The notes beneath the pieces were generated by a model that did no database searches, had not been told where the DNA came from, and was given only the letters and a program-made list of their open reading frames with translations. From Arion vulgaris (Eukaryota; Mollusca; Gastropoda; Stylommatophora; Arionidae): 64,000 nt of DNA. Each line of letters opens with the position of its first letter. The stretch's first letter is position 1. The translations under genes were made by a program, and so were the position numbers. This document shows positions 1 through 12,600 of this stretch, one piece after another. The stretch covers positions 5,826,393-5,890,392 of the forward strand of contig CM036775.1 of the NCBI GenBank assembly GCA_020796225.1, written 5' to 3'.

Positions 1-99
1 CATTACTGGCAGAAAGTACAATCACTCTTAAGCTGAGATCATATACAAATCACACAGAGTGGTTAACAAGTGGTCGATATGAAGCGTTTGAAGAAGAAG
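1..99 (+). mobile_element. SINE family A, 3' end
   Basis: Matches the 3' half of family A: GTACAATC..CTTAAGCTGAGATCA, then GGTCGATATGAAGCG and a GAAGAAG tail. The left part is outside the window. Confidence 0.75.
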
Positions 100-470
100 T
101 GGCTTTGCAGCCTGCCCGTATCAATTTTCAACTACCAAGATTTCATTTACATGTTTAACTTGAACAAGGGACTAAGGTTTTATCACCAGTCACCGCTTGT
201 CTGCCCAGCGTGTTTGAAGCGTGTGACTATCCCTCTGTGTGTGCGGGTTCAATTTCGCGGATGGCAGAAAAAGCCACAGATTCCCCAGAATTACGGTGTT
301 CGTGGCACCGAACCAAAGGGTTACGATGTCCATGGCACCGAGCCGAAGAGCTGGAAAGCTCAGGTGCTTCTGGATCGGAAAAAAAAAAAATCACCAGTCA
401 CCAAACAGTTTTAGAACCTATATATTGAGATCAGGAATCTCTGAATAAATATCATGCAGGGAATGATCTG
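100..470 (+). mobile_element. SINE family H fragment interrupted by SINE G
   Basis: Bases 100-194 and 391-470 are diverged continuations of one family H copy (ATTTTCAACT, ACTAAGGTTTTATC, then TAGAACCTATATATTGAG..). Family G sits between them. Confidence 0.6.
195..390 (+). mobile_element. SINE family G, nested, with 12-13 bp target duplication
   Basis: tRNA-like B box GGTTCAATTTC at about 247, internal double motif GGCACCGA..CCAAAGGGTTACGATG / GGCACCGAGCCGAAGAGC, and A tail at 380-390. ATCACCAGTCACC stands on both sides (182-194 and 390-402). Confidence 0.8.
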
Positions 471-654
471 ACTACTTTTGAAGCAAGAGACAAGCATATT
501 ACTTAGTAGAAAAACATTCATATGACTATACAAACATTTCATTATTATGATGTTTATTATGCTGACATAAGGTATATAGTCAGAAAATAAATCACTAATG
601 GCCCTGAAATGAAAATATGAATGTTGAATGTCTGCCGTATAGGAAGTCTGAATT

Positions 655-825
655 TATTCGCTTCTCTTGTATCCCTAGGATTGTTGCAGGAGCTATGGAG
701 TTAGTGTTTTGTACAATACTCTGAGCAGATGGCGTGCCATTTATGCAGAGTGGGGCCAAAGCCATATGAGATAAAACCTGATGCAATGATGTCAATTCTT
801 CGGCTTGAAAACTTTTATATCCTTT
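655..825 (+). mobile_element. SINE family C, 5'-truncated
   Basis: CCTAGGATTGTTGCAGGAGC, GCAATACTC-type core, GGCGTGCCATTT and TCAATTCTTCGGCTT, all shared with the full copies near 26.4, 37.0 and 61.9 kb. Confidence 0.7.
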
Positions 826-994
826 ACTTGATAATAGCCTTTTTGGTTGAAACATCACGGTTTATTGTTTTTGTACTTTGTTTTTATGTGTTTTGCCATT
901 AGCGGTGTTTCATCATTGCCTACAGTTTGTAAGCAATCTTTTCATATAACCTCCGTAATGATCCTTTTTTAAATAATAAAAACAAATGTCAACT

Positions 995-1312
995 CTGAGT
1001 GGAAATGGTGGTCACTTCTACAGGTAGGATAATCCTCACACAGAAATGGTGGTCATTGCTGGGTCACTTCTACAGGTAGGATAATCCTCACAGAGAAATG
1101 GTGGTCACTGATGGGTCACTTCTACAGGTAGGATAATCCTCACACAGAAATGGTGGTCACTGATGGGTCACTTCTACAGGTAGGATAATCCTCACACAGA
1201 AATGGTGGTCACTGATGGGTCACTTCTACAGGTAGGATAATCCTCACAGAGAAATGGTGGTCACTGATGGGTCACTTCTACATATAGGATAATCCTCATA
1301 CAGAACTGGGTC
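995..1312. repeat. 52-bp minisatellite, about 6 copies
   Basis: Units carry GGTAGGATAATCCTCACA and GAAATGGTGGTCACTGATGG, at 52-bp spacing (1022, 1074, 1126, 1178, 1230), with a worn last copy. Confidence 0.9.
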
Positions 1313-1616
1313 ACGTCTACATGCTTAAATTATTCTCACATGGAAATCACTGGTCATGAAGATACGGAATCCAGACATTGAATTGTCATATATTTCAGTA
1401 CTGTCTCAGGTATAACAGCACAAAATGCCAACGCTGGCAGCAGTGTGTTGAGCTGGGGTAGATGCTGACTTTGTCTTACAAAGTGTCATAAACTTTAGCA
1501 GGACCATACACCTGTACAGAGAAACTGCTGTTTCTACAGGAACTTAGAACTTCATCTATTTGTAAAGTGTAGATGATTGTCGACTTTATCCTTATGGTAG
1601 GTCTGAAGATCTAGTA

Positions 1617-1860
1617 AATTTAGCAGTAGTGAGTTCGATCACAACCCAAGAGTACCGGGTTCAAACGCTGCAGTGGGGAAGCAAATGTGTTCCGGTGGAT
1701 TTTTTAAAAACGGTAAACATACACCTCACTGTTCAGAAAGCAATGACAAACTACTGAATGTATAAGTGGTGGCTGGAAAATCAACGACTCGTTTACTGTG
1801 GTTGATGGTGACGCCTTGTAAAGGATATGCCAGGATTTTCATTTCAACAATCTGTACACA
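1617..1860 (+). mobile_element. SINE family E
   Basis: Starts GCAGTAGTGAGTTCGATCAC, B box GGGTTCAAACGC, then CCTCACTGTTCAGAAAGCAA and GGATATGCCA. Six relatives in the window. Confidence 0.7.
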
Positions 1861-1864
1861 GTTC

Positions 1865-2460
1865 TATAGAACCTAAGAGTCTGCCCCCAGTACTTGAATA
1901 ACTTCTAGATGAGTCTCGACTTTATCCTGATGGTAGGCCTGACAATCTAGTACGACTAACAACTTGTACACAGTTCTACCGCCAGTATTTGTAACTTGTA
2001 GATGAGACTCGACATTATCCTGATGGTAGGTCTGACAATCTAGTACGACTAACAACTTGTACAAAGTTCTACTGCCAGTATTTGTAACTTGTAGATGAGT
2101 CTCGACTTTATTCTGATGGTAGGTCTGACAATCTAGTACGACTAACAACTTGTACAAAGTTCTATAGAAACTACGAGGCTGCCACCTGTACTTGTAATGT
2201 GTAGATGATTGTCGACTTTATCCTTATGGTAGGTCTGACAATCTAGTACGACTAACAACCTGTACAAAGTTCTACCGCCAGTACTTGTAACTTGTAGATG
2301 ATTGTCAACATTATCTTGATGGTAGGTCTGACTATCTAGTATGACTAACAACTTGTACAAAGTTCTACCGCCAGTACTTGTAATTTGTAGATGATTGTCG
2401 ATGTTATTATGAGGACTGGTCTGTAGATCTAGTATTACAAATAACCAACTTGTATACAGA
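1865..2460. repeat. Minisatellite of about 92-106 bp units
   Basis: GGTAGGTCTGACAATCTAGT recurs near 1930, 2022, 2119, 2225 and 2320 with ACTAACAACTTGTACA and GTAACTTGTAGATGA. A diverged unit near 1560-1610 suggests the array was longer. It makes minus-strand open frames that are not genes. Confidence 0.88.
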
Positions 2461-2737
2461 CGAATGTGAAAATGCAATCTTACAACACAAGAATGATGTT
2501 ATTCCTGTATCGTGGTTAGATAATGATCATGATGGAAGAACACGAACTGTCTAATTATTCCAGACTTTTATGTAGCAGTCTGTGTGAGACATGCTACGAC
2601 TGGCACTGGTACCTCTGGTTATCAACACACTGGTGATCATGTCTCCCATAGTGGTTACCATCCGATGTCAGAACAGAGAGCCTGCATTCAACATTTTTCA
2701 GATCTGAGAAACAAGAAAGAATGATGTGTATATCAAA

Positions 2738-2925
2738 GCTGAAATGTAGATTATGATGATGATGATAGTGGTGATGATGTTGACTGTAATGATGATTATG
2801 ATGATGTTGATTATGATGATGAGGCTGATGATAGTGATAATGATGGTCATGATATTGGTGATAATGATGATGTGGATGGTGGTGGTGATCATGATGACTG
2901 TGATGATGACGGTGAAGATGATATG
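2738..2925. repeat. (GAT)n imperfect microsatellite
   Basis: Near-continuous GATGAT with interruptions; codes an artefactual His/Ile-rich frame on the minus strand. Confidence 0.95.
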
Positions 2926-3182
2926 ATGGTATCCTGTTAATCTTGTGAGACAATGGATGTAGCATCCTTGGTGTGTTTTATTTCTGTTTTCTCCTGGCCC
3001 GCTTTATGTCTTCCAGACTTCCTCAGACCAGTTTTCAGAGCCTGTCTCTCTCCAGCTGGATCTGTGCCTGGTGATCCCCTCCCAGTCTTATGTATTCATG
3101 GCAAACACCCTCAGGTCACACTTGCATGTCTTTGTAAAAAAGAAACGATGGCCGAACAGCAAAAGAGGTTTAAAAAAAAGAC

Positions 3183-3330
3183 TCAAGGCGAAGGATTGAC
3201 TTCATTGCACCAGGTTTCCCTATATGGCTCCATCTCTGTCTGCAAAAATGGCACGCCATCTTCCGAGAGTGCTGCACAAAGTACAAACTCCACAGCTCCA
3301 GCTCTTTTGTCAGAAGCCAGCTTCCCACAA
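3183..3330 (-). mobile_element. SINE family C fragment
   Basis: Reverse complement of the family C core: GAAGGATTGACTTCATTGCA, GGCACGCCATCTTCCGAGAG, CACAAAGTACAAACTCC. A duplicated CATCTATTCGG segment (about 3355 and 3425) follows. Confidence 0.65.
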
Positions 3331-3521
3331 AGAATATCCTTGCGTATCCAGCCGTCATCTATTCGGGTCAGGTAACCCAACCATCTTTGGTGGCGTTGGC
3401 AGATAAGTGTAACTATGATACTGTCATCTATTCGGTCCAGGTAACCCAACCATATTAGGTCACGACAGTGTGACGACAAAAGAAAAAGGTAAGTGTGATC
3501 ATCAAGTGTTTTGTGACTTAC

Positions 3522-3612
3522 ATTTGACTAAGATGAACTTATCGTTCTCGTTGTGTGCAGTTTGTGCCAGACTGTGAAAGAAAATCTGGGCAACTTGATA
3601 TCTTCGGATAAC
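3522..3612 (-). CDS. ULK1/2: ULK exon w24: near C-terminus
   Basis: 91 bp, acceptor GATTTGCAG. Reads [17 protein letters not shown], then ENDKFILVK, aligned with human VPRYHKALLLLEGLQ and IENVTK. A perfect GTAAGT sits at 3521-3516, so the last exon (KLCIERRL in human) is probably farther left, but I could not find it in 1-3520. If the donor is not used the frame runs four more codons past KC to a TGA at 3504-3502. Confidence 0.85.
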
Positions 3613-6600
3613 CTGCAAATCAAATCAGAAATATAATGTATGAATTAGTACTGTGAAACTGTTACTCATAGTGTTAGAAATTTACGGTTAGAGGCTGAAT
3701 CCCTCTGGTATTGTTATACGTTATATGGTTTAGTTTAATTTAGTCCATGGATCATCATCACGTGGTGAAACATATAAAAACAAAGTACCAACCTCATGGA
3801 CTCAGCGCTGCACTACATTCCTATAGACCTTCCCTTAACACTTTTGTTGTCACCGATGACAAAAGTCGCAAGTACCAACTTCCTTTTGCTGCCGCTGACA
3901 CTTTTGTCGGCAGACATGTGCCGCGACGATGTCTTTTTAAATGGAGAGTATCGTTGCCAAAACGGGGTCCCGTGACATACTACTTCCGTATTGTTCCGAC
4001 GAGCTCTCCAAAATGGCAGATCTAACACATGCGGTAAACTTCGGTATAAGTCCAATTTTTCACGATTTTTTGTAAGTAAACAACAATTTTCAAAATGAAC
4101 TGATGAATAGTGATGTTCAAAATGACTCTTTTTCTGACTTTTAAGCCAGTGATAGTGTTAAAACGAACTCTGAATATGATATGAATTTGAACTGTGATTC
4201 ATGTGACGATGTTTATAGATCAAAAGTGGACACTCCCAAGGGTACAGGAATAGATGACGGACACCCAACTCGAAAATGACGGCATATCATACGTGGATAG
4301 GTATGGGGATATCAGTTACTACAATAGCTTGTGGATTATAAAGAATATATCCACATATAGACAGGTTGGTAGCTTGTTAATATATGAACACTATTCCATA
4401 GTTTAAAGTCCTAAGTTTATTAGTTTCATTTTACTTTTTGAAACTGTCCTCGAAATGTCATGCTGAAAAATAGTTATAGTGAGACAGACTTTGTTAAAAA
4501 TTGCTCAGTATCTTAATAGTCTTTCCTTATTAGTTGATCATCATCACAGCACATTGAACCAATTAGTCCAAAAGTGCTCTAATCTCCTCCTCAGTATGTC
4601 TCTCAGTTTGTGGCAACTAACGATACCAGTTCTTTAGTTTAGGTGTTGATCATCATCACAGCACATGACCAATTAGTCCAAAGTGCTCCAATTTCCTCCT
4701 CAGTATGTCTCTCAGTTTGTGGCAACTAATGAACCAGTTCTTAGTTATGTTGATCATCTACAATTTTGACCAATAGTCCAAAGTCTCAATTTTCTCATAT
4801 TTCTAGCTTGTGGCAACTAATGACACCAGTTCTAAGTTGGTTTACTATTCTTCTATGGCTACTTGTATTTTTGTCTAGCTACACCACATTTGACTTAGTA
4901 TCTTGTAGTCTGTTAGGTTGCAGATTCAACACTATTACTTGAACCATTTACACATCCTCTTTCCATTAGGAATTCCAAAAACAGCATGGTCAAAGAGCAA
5001 AAATAACAATCACCCAAGTCACTAGAACAGCGCAAGACAAAAACAGAAAACCATGACACTAGGCAACAACCCGGTAACAGTGTGATGACAAAAGAAGAAA
5101 TGTTTGATAATTGTGTTATATGGTCTTCTCCAACCATATGTGTCTTTTTATATGCCCAAAATTTTCTCAATATTATTTCTAGCATTAGCCAGTTTTTGTT
5201 GATTGTGAGCTCTTTCAAGATAGATCTCTTTGTTCTTGTCTCTGTCCATCGTATACGGAGGGCACTTTTAATATAATCTTTGGGCACTTTTAATATAACC
5301 TTTATCTTCTTCTTTGAATGCTCTATACCGACCACTTGTTAAACCACTCTTTGTGATTTGTATATGACCTGAGCCTAAGAGCAATTCTACACTGAACCAT
5401 TTATATGCCTACAAGTAGGCCAGCACATCCGGCTTCTGTGACGCTTTTTATTTACTAGAGTAGCTTTCCTAGGCCCCTACCCCAGCCGTCTCTTACGACA
5501 TGCCTTGTATGTTGCAGTGTTGCTATCTTTGCTCCCTTCGAGCCACTACAAAACACAAGTGCTCTAATATAATAATCATCATAAGTTAAGTTACCTCAGA
5601 TTTAATATCAGGTGTTGAGTTACTTGAGAATTCATCCAGAGCAGCTGTTTGACACTGTCAATGAGAGAGACAACAATATTTCTCACATCATTGTGATAGT
5701 AATCATAATGTAAACATCATTGATTGATTGATTGAGTGGACCATCATCATTGCACTTTGGTGAGTAACCATGTGTGCTTTATAATTTAAAAAAATGACAT
5801 GGAATTATGAAAACAAAAATTAAAGCAATTCCCCTTCACGGGAATGGATTTCACTAACTTAAGACAAACCAGTATATCTTTCTTTCTTTTCTTTTCTTCA
5901 ATCCTGTTTTGCCTCACAGTGTCAGGATAAGAATAGATTTCTAGAATGAGACCTTATGTGCACTTCATAAATAGTGTCTTTTGTCACCTATATTATCTCT
6001 AAGATCCATCTTTTGAGTGGCCGACCTTTTGCTTTGTATCCATTATTTCGGAGCAACATTGCTCTTTGAAGTGTACTGTCTGTTGGTAATCTGCTTATGT
6101 GACCAAACCATTTAATTTGTTGTTTCTTGATGAAGTTTAGTACTGATGTTGTTCCCACTTTTTCCTGATGTCTTCATTTCTCCACCGGTCTCTTCTTGTT
6201 ATGATGCACACATTCATCAACAAGTAGCTTGTCCCTTCCGAAACTTGGCTTCCATGACAGCAGTCCTGAAAACTCTCTGTTCTGTGCAAGTTGGCCGGCG
6301 TCAGCAGAGGTCATTCTCAGATCGTCAATGACATCTTGCACTCATCGTCTTCTAGGTCTTCCTTTCATTCTTCTTCCAGGCACCATTTCCTCCAAAATGA
6401 TCTTCTCTAGGCACATGTATGATGCACAAATCACCCATAATTAACAAAATTATCTTCTCTAGGCACTCATGTATGATGCACAAATCACCCATAGTTATAG
6501 CATGAACCACCCAAAAATAACATCTAACAGCGTGGGTTTTGTAGATATAGCTCTTGCAAAAATATGACCCTTCCAAGTAGCAAACATTTCCAACTTAGAA

Positions 6601-9600
6601 CATCAATATCTCTGTTTATATGTCAATTAAAATCTTGGCATATCCTTTACAGATCGTCGCCATCAACCACAGCCAACAAGTCATCCATTTGATTTTCTAG
6701 GCACCACTTTTGAGTTCAGTAGTTCGCCATTGATTTCTGAACAGTGAAGTCTAATTTTACAGTTCGTAAAAAATCCATGGGGACAAGTTTACTTCCAAAC
6801 TGCCCAACGCAAAGTTTTAAACAGGTACTCTTGGGTTGTGAACGAGCTCACTACCACTACGCCACATATGCATAGCATTCAGAAAAAAGTGAAAGTTTGG
6901 CAGTCTGATTTTAATATCATATCCAGTTCCTCCTTCATGGCAGAAAGAAGATTCTATAGATGACACACAAATACATATATAATCCTCTAGCACCGTTATA
7001 CGTTACATAGGGCCTGCAAGAAGTTTCTCCATACCGCTCTGTCCTGGGCAATTCGCTCAATCTCTTCCATGGAATTGAGTCCGATATTTCTTGCCTCTTT
7101 CAGCGAAATTCATTTCAAAGTTTCCCCAGGGCATCCTCTCTTGAACACGTAATCTCCCACTTCAGTGCCTGCTTTAGTATTCTTTAATCATTTCTTCTCA
7201 GAGTATATTCAACATATCTCCATCTTCTCCTTCTTATACCAGTTGTTACTAGTAGTTGACCAGACATTTCTCTGATTTCATCACTTCTTCTGAATTTGTA
7301 AATAGACCACACAGACAATAGAAAAAAGGTAGGTACTTAACAAACCTACCATATGTACTGCCTGGTTGTAGATAAGTTTGTCCGCAGTTGCCATAACCAT
7401 CTTTGGAGAAAGGGGAGTTTTGCAGCTATGTGTGAAGTCTCGATGTATAGTCTTACATTTGTCCACCACATGATGATAGTATGTCTGCAGTTCTGCAATA
7501 ACTAGTGACAGACAATAATCACAACATTATTTGACAACATTTTGAAATCAAATTATGGAAAAACTTCTTGAACGCTCCATATCGACCACTTGTGAAACCA
7601 TTCTTGGTCATTTGTATGTGACCAGAGCCAAGAGCGATTGTATGTTGCACCAGTTAGCGCCTACTTGTAGGCCAGCACATTCGATTTCTGTGACGCTTTT
7701 TATTTACTAGAGTAGCTTCCCTAGCCCTTACCTCAGTCGCCTTTTACGACATGACTTGTAGGTCGCAGTGGTACTATTCTTGGCTCCTCTTGCGGACCCC
7801 GACAACACACGGGCGAATCAGAGTACAATTTGTTTAATGTTATGAAAATGTGAACAAATAATATTTCGTTGATATAACACTAGAAAACAACAAATCAAGT
7901 GTTAACACATTATCGTCTTCTTCTTTTCTTCTGCCATTTACTTCTTTATAGAAATGTTAGAGGTGGGAGGAATGTAGTGATCGTGTGTGTCTTCGAAGCA
8001 GTTATTCATTTTCTTAAGGCTGTTCTTGATGCTGTCGCTTCGTCTATTGCATGGTCTTCCTCTTGCTCTGTACTCGTGTTATACTTTTTTTTTCAATGTG
8101 GCACTCTGTGGTAGTCAATATCAGGGCATTCTTGTCAGGTGTCCAAACCATTTAATCTGTTGTTCTTTTGTGAATTGCACAACTGGTTTCACAATCAGTC
8201 TTCTTCTGATCTCTGCTTCAAATCTTGTTTCAGTGTACTTTATGCTTAGCTCAGGCTTGCATCAACAGCATCGATTGTTGGGGAGTCGAAGATGGATATT
8301 CTTCGGTCTCTTTGTGACTGTCTGTTGGATGAGGACACTAAAATCGATGTTGAATCGATCAAGCGATTTAGGCAGTTTGGAGTTACCCGTTGTTCAAGTC
8401 GAACTGGATGCCTGAGAGGCAGAGTGAGAAGTGTGTTTAATCAGCGAGCCACAGGAACCATCAGTATGCATACTCTTCGATATCTGTTGGGGGAGACTGA
8501 GCACCTATGGATCTGTCCGGAGTGCAATAACATCAGTTTAGTAACCAATAACCAACCAATTATGCTTAGCTCTCTTTGGTCTTCCTTGTGGGTTACAGGA
8601 AAGGGAACTTCTTCTATTCTGCCAATATCCTGCAGACCGTCTTTATTTTTTAGTGTTTCTCTAGTACCCAACTGAGACTAGGTTGATCTGAGAGCCGTTA
8701 TGGAAGAAACAAATTTCACACTCACCAGGGGATTTAATCCTGGGACCACATGCTTACTGTTTACTTCTTCGAACGCTCCATATCAACCACTTGTTAATGC
8801 TTTGTCTAAGTGAAACTCAACTGTGTCTTTGGTAGGGTATGCTCTACCCATCTGTATTTTCTCCTCTTAACATGGGTCATCGTGGGTTCCGGTCCTGCTC
8901 TTATCCACAGGTCTGTGTTTGCCAGTCTGTCATACCACCTCATGCTGAGAATACGTCGAAGACATTCATTCACATCAGTCTGAATCTTATTTGTATTTAA
9001 CCTGACACCTCTACTTTCTGAACCATACTTCTTCTTCTTGGAACGCTCCACATCGACAACTTGTTAACCACTCTGTGTGATTTGTATGTGATCTGAGCCT
9101 AAGAACAATTGTACGTTGTGCCAGTTATGCACCTACAAGTAGGCCAGCACATCTGATTTCAGCGATGCTTTTTCACTCTCTTGCCTGCCATGTCTTGTAG
9201 GTCACAGTGTTACTATTCTTTGCTTTCCTTGTGGGCTCGGCAACACACAGGTGGCTTACGATTTACAAAACAAGTGCCCTAACTACTACACTATCATCAT
9301 TCTCAATTCTTACCATTACACAGACTTGTTGACTGATGAAGTCTATCAATGCGACTCTCATCCCTGGCCAGGTGTAGAGCAGAGTTAAGCAACGAGCAGG
9401 CTCTAGCATACAGGACAAGTTGTTCAAGACTTCTCTGAGATGATCTGTACTGACTGTAGTGCTCAGGTGATAAATGTTCAACCTAAATAATAGTCACAAA
9501 TTCACATCTTTTAATTATCATCTTAAAGTCATCATCATATCAGGTGCCGTGCGCTGGCAGCATCAGGATCTCCACAAATCTCTGTTTTTGGTGTTTGCTA

Positions 9601-12600
9601 TCATCGCAGATGTTGGCCTGCGTAAGTCAAGCTATCCAAAATTTTCTATCTCTATCTTTCTGCTGCTCCGATTTTACTGGCTGTCAGCAATGTGTTCTTA
9701 AACCCCATCGCATGCCCAAAAATGATGACTGCATCTTTGTTATATTATGATAAGCTTCATAGCAGTCCATTAGATTCTCATAATTCTTCTGTAAACTGAG
9801 GAATGTAATGGTCAGAATATAAGCAAGATCAGCATTTGCCATTCTGAAGAACTTATGGAATGATCAAGCATAAAACTAAGATAATGATATTTAACTCAAA
9901 TGTCAAGGCAATCCTTCTATATGAGTGAAACATGGAGAACTAACTCAAGGGAACATCAAACGTTGTAGATATTCATCAATAGATGTCTTTAGGATACTCC
10001 ATCTGCGATGGAATGACAGGACCACAAACAGGAACTGTGGATAGAGTGACAACGAAGTGGAACAAAAATAAGGAACAGAAGGCGGTGATGATAGACACAC
10101 TGAGGAAACCTCCTGATAGCATCACCCAACAGGCTCCTCCATGTTAACCCCAGGGTAATAGAAGTAGTGAAGACTCCAGGTACACCTGGGGATGGGAGTT
10201 GAGAAGGAATCAGAAATGGGAGAGAGTGAGAGATTTGGAAAAGATAGCTTTGGATAGAAGGCTTGGAAGAAGAAGCTACCATGCTTCATTTCAGAGCATT
10301 ACCAACTGAAAAAGCTTGTTTGAGGGTTAGCAATAGGTGCTCGAATGTTGTGGTTCAACCTGTCTGGTAAATTGTTTATTTCGAGGCCCGTAATAACTTG
10401 TTACATAGTCTATTTATTTACTGTGGCTCCAGTGCTTTACCTCAGTTTCTAACAATTCTTTATTCAATTGAGACTGCTCAAAAACTTGAAATCTCTTAAA
10501 ATAAAACTCTACAAACCTTTTTGGTTTCAACAGGATCTATGCTGCGGAAAGCACTGCCCAGACTTCTAGCTAGATCCAGGATACATTCAACTAGGTCAAG
10601 GACAAATGATAGCTTGCCTAGCGTCTCGTTGTGATTGTCCTGTAGATATAAATAAGACATGCAAATGTTAGTGTTACAACACAATGTAGTAATCTTCTTA
10701 TGTGAGCAAACCATTTAATTTATTGTTTCGTGATAAAGTTCAGTACTAATGTTGTACCCACATTTTTCCTGATGTCTTCATTTCTAAACCAGTCTCTTCT
10801 TGTAACTCCCAGCATTACTACTATCAACTACGTGTTCAAAACCTTTTTTTACAAAAAGCCAGATAACTTATTCAAATTTAATACCACCAAGAAATGTCTT
10901 GGAGGTTCCTGCTAACATAGTGGTAAGTGCACTAGCTTCCTAGATGGGTGATCTTGGTTCGATCTCCAGTTTATGTGGGATCACAGTGGCTCTTAGGTCA
11001 ACTTAGCCTTCACTTGGTACCAGAATGACTCTAGAAAGTAAAGGTGGCTGCCTGAAATTGACTACATCTCCCATATTGTGTCAGTGGTCAAGAAATGTAT
11101 GAGTGAATACCACATTCCCAATACATACCACATGCTATTCTTCTTCTTACTCTGCGCTCTCACTAGATTGGGATTTAGGATTCTATAAAAAAAAAGGCAG
11201 CAGTCTACCTCAGACTGTCAGTCACACCATACCGTTTATCTTGGACGCTGGTGTATGTGGGCCACCTTTTTCTTCTCATATCTGCATACTGGGGGATAGT
11301 TCTGTATGATATGCTCTGTTGTCATACATGTCAAGCCCCAGGAGCACAGGTAGTAGGTGCCTATCTTGAATTTAGTCTACAGGTGGTGCCTCATTCTGTT
11401 GTGCTCCATCCGGAGGCAAAGTATGACAGTCTAGTCCCTCTTGGACAGTTGTTAATATCCATCATCCTTGTGTTTTGTGTGTTCTTTCTTCCACTTTGCT
11501 TTGTAATGCCCTTTGGCGATGGTTTTTGCTACTTTATAGCTGACCAGGTTGTCATCTTGGGGCATTTCTGCTCCCTATTTAGCCAGTCTGCCAGCGTCTT
11601 CATTTCCCTTGAGCTTGCAGTGTGAGATACAACATGGTATGAAAATGGGGTCCTTACTTCCCTAAGAGATGTCCCTGTCACATACTACAGTTGCTCTCAG
11701 AATAACCCACCATTGTTCAGTTCCTCAAGAATACACTGTGCTCAGGTATGTGTAGGATGTCCCCTTTTCCATTTTCATCACGAGTTCCAATCAAATGTTT
11801 TGTCTAAGTGACACTCAACTGTGTCTTTGGCAGGGTATGCTCTACCCACCTGTATTTTCTCCTCTTAACCTGGGTCATCGTGGGTTCCGGTCCTGCTCTT
11901 ATCCAAAGGTCTGTGTTTGCCAGTCTGTCATACCACCTCAGTCTAAATCTTATTTGTATTTAACCTGATGACTCGTTATGTTTCTGAACCATACTTCTTC
12001 TTCTTGGAACGCTCCACATCGACAACTTGTTAACCACTCTGTGTGATTTGTATGTGATTTGAGCCTAAGAGCAATTGTTCATTGTGCCAGTTATACACTT
12101 ACAAGTAGGCCAGCACATCCGATTTCTGCAACACTTGTTATTTACTAGGTAGCTTCCATAGGCCCCTCACCTCAGTCGACACTTATGACATGCCTTGTAG
12201 GTCCCAGTGGTACTATTCTTTGCTCCCCTTGCAAGCCCTGGTACCACACGGGCGTCTGAACCATAGAACAACAGAATTTAGAGCCATATAGTGGCAAAAA
12301 ATTTCACAGTAAGATTTGATCCTGGGACCACAGACCAATGAAGTGTGTGCACTAATCAATACGCTATCCCATCCCTCACTGAAATGAAAGAAGAGTACAA
12401 ATACATAAAAATATAACTTACGTCCATAAGTGTTTCCTCTGATAGCGGTTGTGGGATGAAGCGGAGTGGGGAAGTATTCTGTGGACCAAGAGGCGGAGAC
12501 TGAGCAAGCATCGTATGGTGGGGTGGAGAAATATCAATACCAGTGTTACGTCTTAACAATAATGGGGAACAATCCTGTTCAGGGGAAGTAAATCTTCCTT

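Noticed and set aside
2594..2965. His-rich minus-strand frame (HHHxHH pattern)
   Set aside because: Pure product of a degenerate (GAT)n microsatellite.
4090..4260. Possible piggyBac-type transposase N-terminus (Asp/Ser-rich text here and at 22200-22290, minus)
   Set aside because: Only composition resembles it; no catalytic region, no TTAA-flanked ends could be shown.
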